A stretch of 64,000 nt of DNA from Aliicoccus persicus. Its GTDB lineage: Bacteria > Bacillota > Bacilli > Staphylococcales > Salinicoccaceae. Location of the stretch: contig NZ_FOIT01000004.1 in assembly GCF_900110815.1 (NCBI RefSeq), positions 33,729 to 97,728 of the forward strand, read 5' to 3'. The translations under genes and the position numbers were made by a program. The notes under the pieces were generated by a model. That model was not told the origin of the DNA. It was given only the letters and a program-made list of their open reading frames with translations, and did no database searches. This document shows positions 30,429-42,310 of the stretch, piece by piece; the first letter of the stretch is position 1; the number at the start of each line of letters is the position of its first letter.

Positions 30429-33400
30429 TTGATAGATGTAAATAGATTTAAATATATGAAAATTGGTCTGGCGTCATCTCAGATGATTCGTAACTGGTCA
30501 AAAGGTGAAGTGAAGAAACCTGAAACGATTAACTATAGAACGCTGAAGCCAGAAAAGGATGGCTTGTTCTGTGAAAAGATTTTCGGTCCAACAAAAGACT
30601 GGGAATGTGCGTGTGGTAAGTATAAGCGTGTGAAACACCGCAACCAAGTATGTCAGCGCTGTGGTGTACAAGTGACACGTGCAAAAGTTCGTCGTGAACG
30701 CATGGGTCATATTGAACTCGCAGCACCTGTATCGCACATTTGGTATTTCAAGGGTATCCCATCACGCATGGGATTACTCCTTGATATGTCACCACGTTCG
30801 TTGGAAGAAATCATTTATTTCGCATCTTATACAGTCATCAAGCCAGGTGCTTCTGGATTAGAGAAGAAGCAGTTGTTAACTGAACGTGAATATCGTGAAT
30901 ACAAAGATAAGTTCGGCAATGACTTCGTCGCTAAAATGGGTGCTGAAGCAATTAAAGATCTACTCGATCAAGTTGATTTAGAAGAAGAATTAAAATTACT
31001 TCGAAGCGAACTTGAAACTGCGACAGGTCAACGTCTAACACGTGCGATCAAACGTCTTGAAGTCGTAGAGTCATTCAGAAATTCTGGTAACGAACCATCA
31101 TGGATGGTCCTTGACGTATTACCGATTATTCCACCGGAAATTCGTCCGATGGTTCAGCTTGATGGTGGACGTTTCGCAACGAGTGACTTAAATGATTTAT
31201 ACCGTCGTGTCATCAACCGTAACAACCGTCTGAAACGTTTACTAGACCTCGGTGCACCAGGCATCATCGTTCAAAACGAGAAGCGTATGTTACAAGAAGC
31301 TGTCGATGCCCTGATTGATAACGGTCGTCGTGGTCGTCCGGTAACTGGACCGGGTAACCGTCCGTTAAAATCTTTGTCACACATGTTAAAAGGTAAGCAA
31401 GGTCGATTCCGTCAAAACTTACTCGGTAAGCGTGTTGACTATTCCGGTCGTTCGGTTATCGTCGTTGGTCCAAACTTGAAGATGTACCAGTGTGGTCTTC
31501 CAAAAGAGATGGCACTTGAACTGTTTAAACCGTTCGTCATGAAAGAATTGGTCGCACGTGAAAGTGCAACGAACATTAAAAATGCAAAAGGTAAGATTGA
31601 GCGTATGGAAGATGACGTCTGGGATGTATTAGAAGATGTCATCAAAGAACATCCAGTACTATTAAACCGTGCACCAACGCTCCACAGATTAGGTATTCAA
31701 AGTTTCGAAGCAGTACTTGTTGAGGGTCGTGCAATTCGACTGCACCCACTCGTAACGACTGCTTACAACGCAGACTTTGACGGTGACCAAATGGCTGTTC
31801 ACGTACCTTTATCTAAAGAGGCGCAAGCTGAGGCACGCATGTTAATGCTCGCTGCTCAGAATATCTTGAACCCGAAAGATGGTAAGCCAGTCGTTACACC
31901 ATCTCAGGATATGGTACTTGGTAACTATTACTTAACGCTTGAGCGTGAAGGTGAGCGCAACGAAGGTCACGTCTTCAAAGATATGAATGAAGTGGTCATG
32001 GCTTACACGAATGGTTTTGTCGACTTACACACGCGTATTGGTCTTCATACAAATGGTTTTGAAGCACAGAAAGTCAAAGACGAGCATAGAAACAAAGTGC
32101 TTGTTACGACAGTTGGTAAAGTTATCTTTAACGAGATTATGCCACCTTCATTCCCATACTTAAATGAACCGACGAAAGAAAATCTTGAGGTGGCAACACC
32201 AGATAAGTATTTCTATAGCATGGGAGAAGTTGGAGAGCATGGTCTAAAAGGTATATTAAAAGAGGCTGAACTCGTTGATCCATTCAACAAGAAGTACCTC
32301 GGACAGATCATCGCTGAAGTATTTAATAAATTCCATATTACTGAAACTTCAGTCATGCTCGACTTGATGAAAGATTTAGGATTTAAATATTCATCTAAAG
32401 CGGGTATTACCGTTGGTGTATCTGACATCGTTGTACTACCAGATAAACAAGAAATCATTAACTCAACTGAAGAGAAAGTTGAAAAAGTTCAAAAACAGTA
32501 TGAGCGTGGTTTAATTACTGAAGATGAGCGATACGCGAATGTCATTGACCTATGGACAACAGCCAAAGATGAGATTCAAGTCAAGTTGATGAAATCATTA
32601 GATAAAGTTAACCCAATCTACATGATGAGTGATTCAGGTGCCCGAGGTAACGCATCAAACTTTACACAGCTTGCAGGTATGCGTGGATTGATGGCCAACC
32701 CGGGTGGTCAAATCATCGAGTTACCGATCAAATCAAGCTTCCGTGAAGGATTAACAGTACTCGAGTACTTTATCTCGACGCACGGTGCGCGTAAAGGTCT
32801 TGCCGATACAGCACTGAAAACAGCGGACTCAGGTTACTTAACACGTCGACTTGTTGACGTTGCACAAGATGTTATCGTACGTGAAAAAGATTGCGGTACA
32901 GATAAAGGACTTTATGTTGAGGCAATTACAGAAGGTTCAGAGCTAATCGAACCGCTGATTGCACGTCTTGAAGGACGTTATTCAAAAGAAGAAGTCAAAC
33001 ATCCAGAAACAGATGAAGTAATCGTTAAAGCAAATGAGTTGATCACACAAGAGATGGCCAAAGAAATTGTGAACGCTGGAATCGAAGGCGTTGTCATCCG
33101 TTCGGCATTTACATGTAACACACGTCATGGTGTTTGTGAACGCTGTTATGGTAAAAACCTTGCAACAGGTGAAAAGGTTGAAGTGGGTGAGGCAGTTGGT
33201 ACAATTGCAGCACAATCAATCGGTGAGCCTGGTACACAGTTAACGATGCGTACATTCCACACAGGTGGGGTTGCAGGTAGTGATATTACTCAAGGTTTAC
33301 CGCGTATTCAGGAATTATTCGAAGCGCGTAATCCGAAAGGTCAAGCGATTATTTCAGAAGTTCGTGGTCAAGTATCAGAAATCGAACTTGTTAAAGATAG

Positions 33401-34070
33401 ACAGCAAGAAATTAAAATTGTCAGCGAGCAAGAGACAAGAACTTATCTTGTGCCAGCTGCAGCACGATTACTCGTTGAAGTTGGGGATGAAGTCACACCA
33501 GGTGAACGCTTGACAGAAGGTTCGATCGAACCGAAAGAATTGCTTGCAGTTGCCGGACTTGATCGCACACAAGAATATCTATTAAAAGAAGTTCAAAAAG
33601 TATACCGTATGCAGGGTGTTGAGATCGACGACAAGCACGTCGAAGTAATGGTCCGTCAAATGTTACGTAAAGTACGTATCATCGATGCAGGAGATACGAC
33701 GTTATTGCCAGGTGCACTCGTTGATATCCACGCATTCACAGATGCGAACCGCGCGATCTTTAAGAAACGTAAACGACCAGCAACAGCGAGTCCTGTCTTG
33801 CTCGGTATTACGAAAGCGTCACTTGAAACAGAGAGCTTCTTATCCGCTGCAAGTTTCCAAGAGACGACACGCGTACTTACTGAAGCGGCAATCAAAGGTA
33901 AGCGCGATGACTTACTCGGCTTGAAAGAGAATGTCATCATCGGTAAGCTCATCCCAGCAGGTACAGGTATGGCGAGATATAGAGATGTTGATATCGATGT
34001 CGACTATATTGAGGATCCAACTGTTGCAGAAGAGCAAATTGAAGAAACACCGTTGTTTAACGAAAACTAA
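30429..34070 (+). CDS. rpoC: RNA polymerase beta' subunit
   Basis: Carries the catalytic Mg motif [12 protein letters not shown]. The zinc-binding CACGKYKRV and CQRCGV lie at the N-terminus, the bridge-helix region is [21 protein letters not shown], and a second zinc site is [13 protein letters not shown]. At 1213 residues it is normal. The start is a TTG at 30429 with AGGGAGGA before it, also used in relatives. A 29-bp gap from rpoB indicates one operon. Confidence 0.97.
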   Translation: MIDVNRFKYMKIGLASSQMIRNWSKGEVKKPETINYRTLKPEKDGLFCEKIFGPTKDWECACGKYKRVKHRNQVCQRCGVQVTRAKVRRERMGHIELAAPVSHIWYFKGIPSRMGLLLDMSPRSLEEIIYFASYTVIKPGASGLEKKQLLTEREYREYKDKFGNDFVAKMGAEAIKDLLDQVDLEEELKLLRSELETATGQRLTRAIKRLEVVESFRNSGNEPSWMVLDVLPIIPPEIRPMVQLDGGRFATSDLNDLYRRVINRNNRLKRLLDLGAPGIIVQNEKRMLQEAVDALIDNGRRGRPVTGPGNRPLKSLSHMLKGKQGRFRQNLLGKRVDYSGRSVIVVGPNLKMYQCGLPKEMALELFKPFVMKELVARESATNIKNAKGKIERMEDDVWDVLEDVIKEHPVLLNRAPTLHRLGIQSFEAVLVEGRAIRLHPLVTTAYNADFDGDQMAVHVPLSKEAQAEARMLMLAAQNILNPKDGKPVVTPSQDMVLGNYYLTLEREGERNEGHVFKDMNEVVMAYTNGFVDLHTRIGLHTNGFEAQKVKDEHRNKVLVTTVGKVIFNEIMPPSFPYLNEPTKENLEVATPDKYFYSMGEVGEHGLKGILKEAELVDPFNKKYLGQIIAEVFNKFHITETSVMLDLMKDLGFKYSSKAGITVGVSDIVVLPDKQEIINSTEEKVEKVQKQYERGLITEDERYANVIDLWTTAKDEIQVKLMKSLDKVNPIYMMSDSGARGNASNFTQLAGMRGLMANPGGQIIELPIKSSFREGLTVLEYFISTHGARKGLADTALKTADSGYLTRRLVDVAQDVIVREKDCGTDKGLYVEAITEGSELIEPLIARLEGRYSKEEVKHPETDEVIVKANELITQEMAKEIVNAGIEGVVIRSAFTCNTRHGVCERCYGKNLATGEKVEVGEAVGTIAAQSIGEPGTQLTMRTFHTGGVAGSDITQGLPRIQELFEARNPKGQAIISEVRGQVSEIELVKDRQQEIKIVSEQETRTYLVPAAARLLVEVGDEVTPGERLTEGSIEPKELLAVAGLDRTQEYLLKEVQKVYRMQGVEIDDKHVEVMVRQMLRKVRIIDAGDTTLLPGALVDIHAFTDANRAIFKKRKRPATASPVLLGITKASLETESFLSAASFQETTRVLTEAAIKGKRDDLLGLKENVIIGKLIPAGTGMARYRDVDIDVDYIEDPTVAEEQIEETPLFNEN

Positions 34071-34078
34071 TACAACAG

Positions 34079-34111
34079 AAAAATTCCAAGCACTTTGCTT
34101 GGAATTTTTTC
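34079..34111 (+). terminator. Terminator of rpoBC
   Basis: AAAATTCCAAGCA pairs with TGCTTGGAATTTT around CTT, followed by a T-run. Confidence 0.92.
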
Positions 34112-34122
34112 TCAATGATTTG

Positions 34123-34151
34123 TTGACATCATAGGTCTGTGATGGTATTAT
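34123..34151 (+). promoter_or_regulatory. Promoter of the str operon (rpsL-rpsG-fusA)
   Basis: TTGACA (34123-34128) and TATTAT (34146-34151) with a 17-base spacer. The following 135-bp leader before rpsL has no L7Ae-like gene, which staphylococci normally carry here. Confidence 0.8.
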
Positions 34152-34286
34152 TATTAAGGTTACTTTATTATGAGCAAAGTCTCATTTGAAGTACGATCAC
34201 TTGTAAGAATTATTCTTACACATTTTTTATTGTTTAAAAATGAACCACCCGGAAGTGTGGTATTAAGAAAAGGGAGGAGGACCATA

Positions 34287-34700
34287 ATGCCTACTATTAA
34301 CCAATTAATCAGAAAACCTCGTGGAACTAAAGATACGAAATCTAAATCTCCTGCATTAAACAGAGGATTTAACTCTTTAAAGAAACAAGTGACTCATGAA
34401 AATGCGCCTCAAAAACGTGGTGTTTGTACTCGTGTTGGTACGATGACACCAAGAAAGCCGAACTCAGCTTTACGTAAATATGCGCGTGTGAGACTTTCTA
34501 ATAACGTTGAAGTGAATGCATATATCCCAGGAATTGGTCACAACTTACAAGAGCACTCAGTTGTACTTATTCGTGGTGGACGTGCAAAAGACTTAGCTGG
34601 GGTACGTTACCATGTTGTACGTGGTGCACTAGATACTTCAGGTGTTGAAACACGTCGTCAAGGCCGTTCATTATACGGAACTAAAAAACCTAAAAACTAA
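34287..34700 (+). CDS. rpsL: 30S ribosomal protein S12
   Basis: Decoding-centre protein and streptomycin resistance locus. Begins [36 protein letters not shown] carries the conserved lysine (wild type Lys in RKPN), and [13 protein letters not shown] follows. The ATG at 34287 with GGGAGGAGG gives 137 residues; the longer frame from 34170 runs through the leader and is not homologous. Confidence 0.97.
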   Translation: MPTINQLIRKPRGTKDTKSKSPALNRGFNSLKKQVTHENAPQKRGVCTRVGTMTPRKPNSALRKYARVRLSNNVEVNAYIPGIGHNLQEHSVVLIRGGRAKDLAGVRYHVVRGALDTSGVETRRQGRSLYGTKKPKN

Positions 34701-34741
34701 TCGTATTTTAAAAAGATAATCATGAGGAAGGAGGAACTTGT

Positions 34742-35212
34742 ATGCCTCGTAAAGGTCCAGTAGCTAAAAGAGATGTATTACCAGATCCGATTCACAATTC
34801 AAAATTGATCACTAAATTAATCAACAAAATGATGGTTGATGGTAAGCGTGGTACATCACAAAAGATTTTATATTCTGCATTTGATTTAGTAGAAGAGCGT
34901 TCAGGAAGAAATTCAATGGAAGTTTTTGAAGAAGCAATCAATAACATCATGCCAGTACTTGAAGTTAAAGCACGCCGTGTCGGTGGTTCTAACTACCAAG
35001 TACCAGTTGAAGTTCGTCCAGAACGTCGTACAACTTTAGGACTTCGTTGGCTTGTAAACTACGCGCGTCTGCGTGGGGAAAAGACAATGGTAGAACGTTT
35101 AGCAAACGAAATTCTTGACGCTGCTAACAACACTGGTGGTGCTGTTAAAAGACGTGAAGATGTACACAAAATGGCTGAAGCTAACAGAGCGTTTGCACAT
35201 TACCGTTGGTAA
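34742..35212 (+). CDS. rpsG: 30S ribosomal protein S7
   Basis: Primary 16S rRNA binding protein that nucleates head assembly. It begins [20 protein letters not shown], with [20 protein letters not shown] and the conserved [20 protein letters not shown] end. Length 156 is exact for the family. AAGGAGGA precedes the ATG. Confidence 0.97.
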   Translation: MPRKGPVAKRDVLPDPIHNSKLITKLINKMMVDGKRGTSQKILYSAFDLVEERSGRNSMEVFEEAINNIMPVLEVKARRVGGSNYQVPVEVRPERRTTLGLRWLVNYARLRGEKTMVERLANEILDAANNTGGAVKRREDVHKMAEANRAFAHYRW

Positions 35213-35272
35213 TAGTAATCTGTATTTAGCAATTGAATTTTAACCTATTCCTTGGAAGGAGAAACAATCCCA

Positions 35273-37354
35273 ATGGCAAGAGAATTCTCGTTAGAAAAAA
35301 CGCGTAACATCGGTATCATGGCTCACATTGATGCTGGTAAAACGACAACGACAGAACGTATTCTTTATTACACAGGTCGTATTCACAAACTTGGAGAAAC
35401 TCACGAAGGTGCATCTCAGATGGACTGGATGGAGCAGGAGCAAGAGCGTGGTATCACAATCACATCAGCTGCAACAACTGCACAATGGTTAGAGCACAGA
35501 GTTAACATCATCGATACGCCGGGCCACGTAGACTTCACAGTTGAAGTTGAACGTTCATTACGTGTACTTGATGGTGCAGTAACAGTACTTGATGCTCAAT
35601 CAGGTGTAGAACCTCAAACTGAAACGGTTTGGAGACAAGCAACGACATATGGCGTACCACGTATCGTATTCATTAACAAAATGGATAAGACTGGTGCTGA
35701 TTTCGAATATTCTCTAGGCACACTTCGTGAAAGACTTATGGCAAATGCTCACCCAATTCAGTTACCGATCGGTGCTGAAGATCAGTTCAATGGTATCATC
35801 GATTTAGTCGAAATGAAGGCATACAGCTACGGGAATGACTTAGGAACAGAAATCGAAGAGATTGAAATTCCAGAGGAATACCGTGAGAAAGCTGAAGAAA
35901 TGCGTGAAGGCTTAGTTGAAGGTGTTGCAGATGTTAACGAAGAATTAATGGACAAATACCTTGGTGGAGAAGAAATTTCAATCGATGAGTTGAAAGCGGC
36001 AATCCGTCAAGCAACTGTTGATGTTGAATTTTATCCGGTAATGTGTGGTACAGCATTTAAGAACAAAGGGGTTCAGTTATTATTAAATGCAGTCATTGAC
36101 TACTTACCATCTCCATTAGATGTTAAGCCAATCGTCGGCCACAAAGCAGATAATCCTGATGAAGAGATTATTGCTAAACCAGATGATTCAGAACCATTCG
36201 CGGCATTAGCATTCAAAGTTATGACAGATCCATTCGTTGGGAAATTGACTTTCTTCCGTGTGTACTCTGGTCATCTTGAATCAGGTTCATATGTACAAAA
36301 CACAACAAAAGATAAACGTGAGCGTGTTGGACGTATCTTACAGATGCATGCCAACAGTCGTGAAGAAATTCCTACAGTGTACGCAGGAGATATCGCTGCT
36401 GCAGTCGGTCTTAAAGATACAGGTACAGGTGACACATTAACAGATGAGAAGAATAAAGTTATCTTAGAATCTATGGAATTCCCTGAACCAGTTATTCACT
36501 TATCAGTAGAACCGAAATCAAAAGGTGACCAAGATAAGATGACAAACGCACTTGTTAAGTTACAAGAAGAAGACCCGACTTTCACTGCACGGACAGATAA
36601 AGAAACTGGACAAGTTATTATCGGTGGTATGGGTGAATTACACCTAGATGTACTTGTTGACCGTATGAAGCGTGAATTCAAAGTAGAATGTAACGTTGGT
36701 GCTCCGATGGTATCTTACCGTGAAACGTTTAAACAGTCTGCATCAGTACAAGGTAAATTCTCTCGTCAGTCTGGTGGTAAAGGTCAGTACGGTGACGTTC
36801 ATATCGAATTCACTCCGAACGAACAAGGTGCTGGTTTCGAATTCGAAAATGCAATCGTCGGTGGTGTTGTTCCACGTGAATACATTCCTTCAGTTGAAGC
36901 TGGTTTAATCGATTCAATGGAGAAAGGTGTTCTTGCTGGATACCCAATGGTAGACATTAAAGCGAAATTATTTGACGGTTCATACCATGACGTTGACTCA
37001 TCTGAAATGGCGTTCAAGATCGCTGCATCACTTGCATTAAGAGAAGCAGCAAAAGTTTGTGAACCAGTTATTTTAGAGCCAATGATGAAAGTTGAAATCG
37101 TTATGCCAGAAGAATACATGGGAGACATCATGGGTGACGTTACAAGTCGCCGTGGCCGTGTAGACGGAATGGGTGCTCGTGGTAATGCTCAAGTTGTTAA
37201 TGCGTTTGTACCACTTTCTGAAATGTTTGGATATGCAACATCACTACGTTCAAATACTCAAGGTCGTGGAACTTACACAATGGCATTTGATCACTACGAA
37301 GAAGTACCTAAGTCAATTTCTGAAGAAATCATCAAGAAAAACAAAGGTGAATAA
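35273..37354 (+). CDS. fusA: Elongation factor G
   Basis: Translocation GTPase and fusidic acid target. G1 is [14 protein letters not shown]2/switch I contains [11 protein letters not shown]3 is DTPGHVDF and G4 is NKMDKTGAD. Domains II-V follow, ending [16 protein letters not shown]. The ATG at 35273 with AAGGAG upstream gives 693 residues, matching S. aureus. The frame extends to 35252 but that would place the ribosome binding site inside the gene. Confidence 0.97.
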   Translation: MAREFSLEKTRNIGIMAHIDAGKTTTTERILYYTGRIHKLGETHEGASQMDWMEQEQERGITITSAATTAQWLEHRVNIIDTPGHVDFTVEVERSLRVLDGAVTVLDAQSGVEPQTETVWRQATTYGVPRIVFINKMDKTGADFEYSLGTLRERLMANAHPIQLPIGAEDQFNGIIDLVEMKAYSYGNDLGTEIEEIEIPEEYREKAEEMREGLVEGVADVNEELMDKYLGGEEISIDELKAAIRQATVDVEFYPVMCGTAFKNKGVQLLLNAVIDYLPSPLDVKPIVGHKADNPDEEIIAKPDDSEPFAALAFKVMTDPFVGKLTFFRVYSGHLESGSYVQNTTKDKRERVGRILQMHANSREEIPTVYAGDIAAAVGLKDTGTGDTLTDEKNKVILESMEFPEPVIHLSVEPKSKGDQDKMTNALVKLQEEDPTFTARTDKETGQVIIGGMGELHLDVLVDRMKREFKVECNVGAPMVSYRETFKQSASVQGKFSRQSGGKGQYGDVHIEFTPNEQGAGFEFENAIVGGVVPREYIPSVEAGLIDSMEKGVLAGYPMVDIKAKLFDGSYHDVDSSEMAFKIAASLALREAAKVCEPVILEPMMKVEIVMPEEYMGDIMGDVTSRRGRVDGMGARGNAQVVNAFVPLSEMFGYATSLRSNTQGRGTYTMAFDHYEEVPKSISEEIIKKNKGE

Positions 37355-37410
37355 TCCTGTAATCTTGATTTTTAGCAATAAATGATTTATAAATAATTTA
37401 TAGTATTAAC

Positions 37411-37436
37411 TTAGGTGGGGCCTAGGTTCTGCCTAA
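37411..37436 (+). promoter_or_regulatory. RNA hairpin in the fusA-tuf spacer
   Basis: TTAGGTGGGGCC (37411-37422) and GGTTCTGCCTAA (37425-37436) pair along all 12 positions only when G-U pairs on the + strand RNA are counted; the innermost pairs would open to form the loop. No T-run follows, so it is not a terminator. It may affect processing or stability of the tuf message. Confidence 0.5.
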
Positions 37437-37478
37437 TATTAAATATTAAAAACTTATCTTAAGGGAGAGTATATTAAA

Positions 37479-38666
<1,188 letters not shown>

Positions 38667-38677
38667 TTAAATTTTTA

Positions 38678-38717
38678 AATCACTCGTTGATCATATGATT
38701 AGCGGGTGATTTTTTTA
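38678..38717 (+). terminator. Terminator of tuf
   Basis: AATCACTCG pairs with CGGGTGATT (one G-T) across a 17-base interior including TTGATCATATGATTAG, followed by seven T. Confidence 0.85.
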
Positions 38718-38879
38718 TGAAGAAAAATAGTTAGGACATAGTTGAAATTTTTTCAAATATCATGGAAATATTTGTATCTAAAATTTCTCATCAAATATAT
38801 TTACAATATATTTAAACTTTATTAATAATCTTATGATAAACTTCAGAGTGCGTGTTTATTAATACTAGGAGGATCTATC

Positions 38880-41096
38880 TTGAATAATAAAAAACAAAAG
38901 TTCTCAATTCGAAAGTTTAATGTTGGTGTTGGTTCCGTTCTTATTGGTTCATTAGTAACTATCGGTGTGACTCAAAATGTATTGTCAGAAGAAGTTGTTG
39001 ATGAGACGTTAGAGGGTCAACTAGAAGATATACATATTGAAAGTGATGAAGAAATCGTATCAGAAGAAATTGTTGAAGAACAAGTAGAAGATATTTCAGA
39101 AGAGATTGAAGTTGAATCTAGTGAAGAAGTAGAAGAAGCTGGTGTACCTGAAGTAGAGGAAACAGTAGTTGAAGAGGTTGAAGTTCAACAAGAAGTAGAA
39201 CAACAACAAGAAGATGTACCAGATGCAGAACAGTATGAACCAAATGTGTCTCACGTGTACAAAATGTTTAGATCAGCTACGACAGAAGAAGATATTGTAA
39301 ATGCTGTATCAATTCCAGATTATGAAGGTACTTATACAATTGAAAGCACATCAAGTCTTCCAGGAGCGATGATTAATCGTGAACATGCAGTTGAAGCGCT
39401 TGTCACGTTTGAAGATGGATCTATGAAAAACATTGTTGTTCCAGTGACTGTGTTAGGAATGGGTCCAAGCACTCAAATAGTAGAAAATCCTACAGTAGAT
39501 GTATTAAATCATGGGGATGAATTACCAAATCCAGAAGATTATATCGTGAACATGGATGAAATCCGCGCATTCTATGCACAATATGATATGGAAGTGACTG
39601 CAGTTTGGGGACAGGCCTATCATTCTGAAGAAGAAAAAATCGACAAATATTTCAGTGAAGATACTAAATTCACACTAATTCGGATTCTTGTAGATGGCGA
39701 ACGATTAACACTTAAAACATTCCAAATCGATGTACAAGAAGTTGAAGTACCAGACGCTGAACAGTATGAAGTTGAAATTGATCATGTGTATAAGATGTTC
39801 AGATCAGCGACGACTGAAGAAGATATTGTAAATGCTGTATCAATTCCTGATTACGAAGGTACGTACACAGTAGAAAGCACATCAAGTCTACCAGGTGCGA
39901 TGATTAATCGTGAACATAAAGTCGAAGCGCTCGTCACTTTTGAAGATGGATCTACGAAGGAAATTATTGTTCCAGTAACAGTGTTAGATATGGGTCCAAG
40001 AACACAAATTGTAGAAAATCCTACAGCAGAAGCATTAAATTATGGTGACGAACTACCTAATCCAGAAGATTATATCGTGAACATGGATGATATTCGTGCA
40101 TTCTATGCACAGTATGATATGGAAGTAACAGCAGAATGGGGTCAAGCATATCATTCTGAAGAAGACATCATTGACAAATATTTCAGCGAAGATACTAAAT
40201 TTACACTAATTCGTATCCTTGTCGATGGTGAGAGATTAACGCTCAATACATTCCATATCGATGTACAACCAGAAGAAGTACCAGATGCTGAACAGTATGA
40301 AGTTGAAATTGATCACGTGTATAAGATGTTCAGATCAGCGACGACTGAAGAAGATATTGTAAATGCTGTATCAATTCCAGATTATGAAGGTACTTATACA
40401 ATTGAAAGCACATCAAGTCTTCCAGGAGCGATGATTAATCGTGAACATGCAGTTGAAGCACTTGTCACGTTTGAAGATGGATCTACGAAAAACATTGTTG
40501 TTCCAGTGACTGTGTTAGGAATGGGTCCAAGAACACAAATTGTAGAAAATCCTACAGCAGAAGTATTAAACTATGGTGACGAACTACCTAATCCAGAAGA
40601 TTATATCGTGAACATGGATGATATTCGTGCATTCTATGCACAGTATGATATGGAAGTAACAGCAGAATGGGGGCAAGCATATCATTCTGAAGAAGACATC
40701 ATAGACAAGTATTTCAGTGAAGATACTAAATTCACACTTATCCGAATCCTTGTCGATGGTGAGAGATTAACACTTAATACATTCCAAATTGATGTACAAC
40801 CAGATGAGGACGATGCGGAAGTTTACGAAGTTGAAGTAGATCATATTTACAAAGGGTTCAAATCACCGAAGTCACCAGCTGTGACAGAGGAGGACATTGT
40901 AAAGGCAGTAACAATTCCAAATTACGACGGCGATTATACAGTAGAGATTACTTCAAGTTTAGATAGAATACGCACACCACAAAATTATGAGGTTGAAGCA
41001 GTGGTTAGATTTGAAGATGGCTCAACTCAAAATATAACAGTGCCTGTGTCAGTTTTACCTCCAGGTCAAGCCAAAAAGTTCTTTAATGGAAAGTGA
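38880..41096 (+). CDS. Secreted Rib-like repeat protein with YSIRK-type signal, no sorting motif
   Basis: Starts at TTG with AGGAGG upstream. Residues 1-38 are a YSIRK-G/S-type signal peptide (FSIRKFNVGVGSVLIGS). Residues 39-113 are very acidic and Glu/Val rich. Three 177-residue repeats begin at about 114, 291 and 468. Each combines a Rib/alpha-like half (EDIVNAVSIPDYEGTYT, then VTFEDGS and VPVTVL) with a second, unrecognised half (NPEDYIVNMDDIRAFYAQ). A divergent fourth unit (645-738) contains only the Rib half. The protein ends LPPGQAKKFFNGK: no LPXTG, no hydrophobic anchor. It is thus secreted, non-covalently bound, or 3'-truncated. Repeats are highly similar at DNA level. Confidence 0.85.
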   Translation: MNNKKQKFSIRKFNVGVGSVLIGSLVTIGVTQNVLSEEVVDETLEGQLEDIHIESDEEIVSEEIVEEQVEDISEEIEVESSEEVEEAGVPEVEETVVEEVEVQQEVEQQQEDVPDAEQYEPNVSHVYKMFRSATTEEDIVNAVSIPDYEGTYTIESTSSLPGAMINREHAVEALVTFEDGSMKNIVVPVTVLGMGPSTQIVENPTVDVLNHGDELPNPEDYIVNMDEIRAFYAQYDMEVTAVWGQAYHSEEEKIDKYFSEDTKFTLIRILVDGERLTLKTFQIDVQEVEVPDAEQYEVEIDHVYKMFRSATTEEDIVNAVSIPDYEGTYTVESTSSLPGAMINREHKVEALVTFEDGSTKEIIVPVTVLDMGPRTQIVENPTAEALNYGDELPNPEDYIVNMDDIRAFYAQYDMEVTAEWGQAYHSEEDIIDKYFSEDTKFTLIRILVDGERLTLNTFHIDVQPEEVPDAEQYEVEIDHVYKMFRSATTEEDIVNAVSIPDYEGTYTIESTSSLPGAMINREHAVEALVTFEDGSTKNIVVPVTVLGMGPRTQIVENPTAEVLNYGDELPNPEDYIVNMDDIRAFYAQYDMEVTAEWGQAYHSEEDIIDKYFSEDTKFTLIRILVDGERLTLNTFQIDVQPDEDDAEVYEVEVDHIYKGFKSPKSPAVTEEDIVKAVTIPNYDGDYTVEITSSLDRIRTPQNYEVEAVVRFEDGSTQNITVPVSVLPPGQAKKFFNGK
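39219..41070 (+). repeat. Three 531-bp tandem repeats plus a half repeat
   Basis: Units start at 39219, 39750 and 40281 with an exact 531-bp period; the divergent half unit starts at about 40812. Repeat 3 follows repeat 1 at synonymous sites between about 40378 and 40527, but follows repeat 2 on both sides. Confidence 0.92.
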
Positions 41097-41182
41097 TCGT
41101 TCAAGAACTAGCCATTGAGTGAGTTTAAGATTAATTGTATACCTTGGTGGGTCTACACTTTTTGCAAAAATAATATGATATT

Positions 41183-41213
41183 GATCCAGGCCAATTATGG
41201 TCTGGATTTTTTG
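41183..41213 (+). terminator. Terminator after the repeat protein
   Basis: ATCCAGGCC pairs with GGTCTGGAT (one G-T) around AATTAT, followed by a T-run. Confidence 0.85.
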
Positions 41214-41283
41214 TTCAGCTAGACCATTTAATACACTAAGTATAGAATATAGAAGAAGTGAAGTTTGATTGAGGAGTGATCAG

Positions 41284-42261
41284 TTGGTCAAGAAGTTATC
41301 GATTATATTTGGAATCATAATTGTAATATTAGTTGTGGCAACAATTTTAGTAGGTAATTATTTCGTGAATTTTGCACTAGTTGCCGATGGTGAGGGTGAC
41401 AATCGAGAAACAAACGAAGAGTTTATAGAAGAGATTGGTGTTGAAAATTTAGAAATTATTGAGCGAGCTAGAGAATCTCAAGAAGCACGTGCACAATCGT
41501 GGTTTATTGAGACAGAAAAAGAAGAAGTATCTATAACTACAGAAGATGGATATGAACTTCACGGACATACATATACTCATGATGACGTCGATGAATGGGT
41601 CTTTATCGTGCACGGTTATAAGGCAAGCGAAATGAATTCCGTTACTTCAGCTCCCTATTTCTATGACCAAGGCTACAACGTGTTGACATATGATTTACGT
41701 GCTCACGGTGAAAGTGAAGGTGAGTTCATTGGTATGGGGTACTTAGATGCGCAAGATTTAATTGGATGGACTGAGTATATTGTAGACAACTATGATGATA
41801 CATCAATCGTGTACCATGGTACTTCGATGGGTGCAGCGACAGTGATGAATGCTGTGGGTGATGAGGATTTACCAGATGAAGTTAGAGGGTTTATTATCGA
41901 TGCTGGATTTAGCACAATTTGGGGCGTTTATGAGTCTGAGTTATCTCACCGATTTGGTTTACCGACATTTCCTGTGCTAGATATGGCAGATATAATGGCG
42001 AGATTCCGTGCTGGTTACTCATTTAAAAATGATGGAAAAGCAATAGACGGGGTGGCAGAAAGTGAGATTCCAATGTTGTTGATACATAGTGAGACGGATG
42101 ACTTTATTCCAGTTGAAATGGCACATGAAATCTTTGAAGCCAAATCTGATGGTGAGAAACAAATTGAGATCTTTGAAAATGCGGGGCACTCTGAATCTAA
42201 ATATATTGATGAAGAACGATATTATGAAGTAGTTTTTGAGTTTTTAGAGAATGTTTATTAA
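41284..42261 (+). CDS. Membrane-tethered alpha/beta hydrolase
   Basis: Residues 1-30 form one N-terminal membrane segment (LSIIFGIIIVILVVATILVG); the rest is probably extracellular. The hydrolase domain of the serine aminopeptidase/BAAT-like type shows VHGYKASEMNS (oxyanion region), HGTSMGAATVM (nucleophile Ser), SETDDFIP (Asp) and AGHSESKY (His), so the catalytic triad is complete. The start is a TTG at 41284 with GAGGAGTG upstream; a TTG at 41269 precedes the ribosome binding site. The substrate is unknown; similar proteins are common in staphylococci. Confidence 0.85.
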   Translation: MVKKLSIIFGIIIVILVVATILVGNYFVNFALVADGEGDNRETNEEFIEEIGVENLEIIERARESQEARAQSWFIETEKEEVSITTEDGYELHGHTYTHDDVDEWVFIVHGYKASEMNSVTSAPYFYDQGYNVLTYDLRAHGESEGEFIGMGYLDAQDLIGWTEYIVDNYDDTSIVYHGTSMGAATVMNAVGDEDLPDEVRGFIIDAGFSTIWGVYESELSHRFGLPTFPVLDMADIMARFRAGYSFKNDGKAIDGVAESEIPMLLIHSETDDFIPVEMAHEIFEAKSDGEKQIEIFENAGHSESKYIDEERYYEVVFEFLENVY

Positions 42262-42280
42262 CATTTTTAAGAAAATAGAG

Positions 42281-42308
42281 AAAGCTGGACAAATGTCCAG
42301 CTTTTTTG
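42281..42308 (+). terminator. Terminator of the alpha/beta hydrolase
   Basis: AAAGCTGGAC pairs perfectly with GTCCAGCTTT around AAAT, followed by T. Confidence 0.92.
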
Positions 42309-42310
42309 TG

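Noticed and set aside
38880..38882. Later ATG as start of the repeat protein
   Set aside because: The TTG has AGGAGG at good spacing and is needed for the complete YSIRK-type signal peptide.
41040..41096. LPPGQ as a sortase motif in the surface protein
   Set aside because: It does not fit LPXTG and no hydrophobic segment or basic tail follows.
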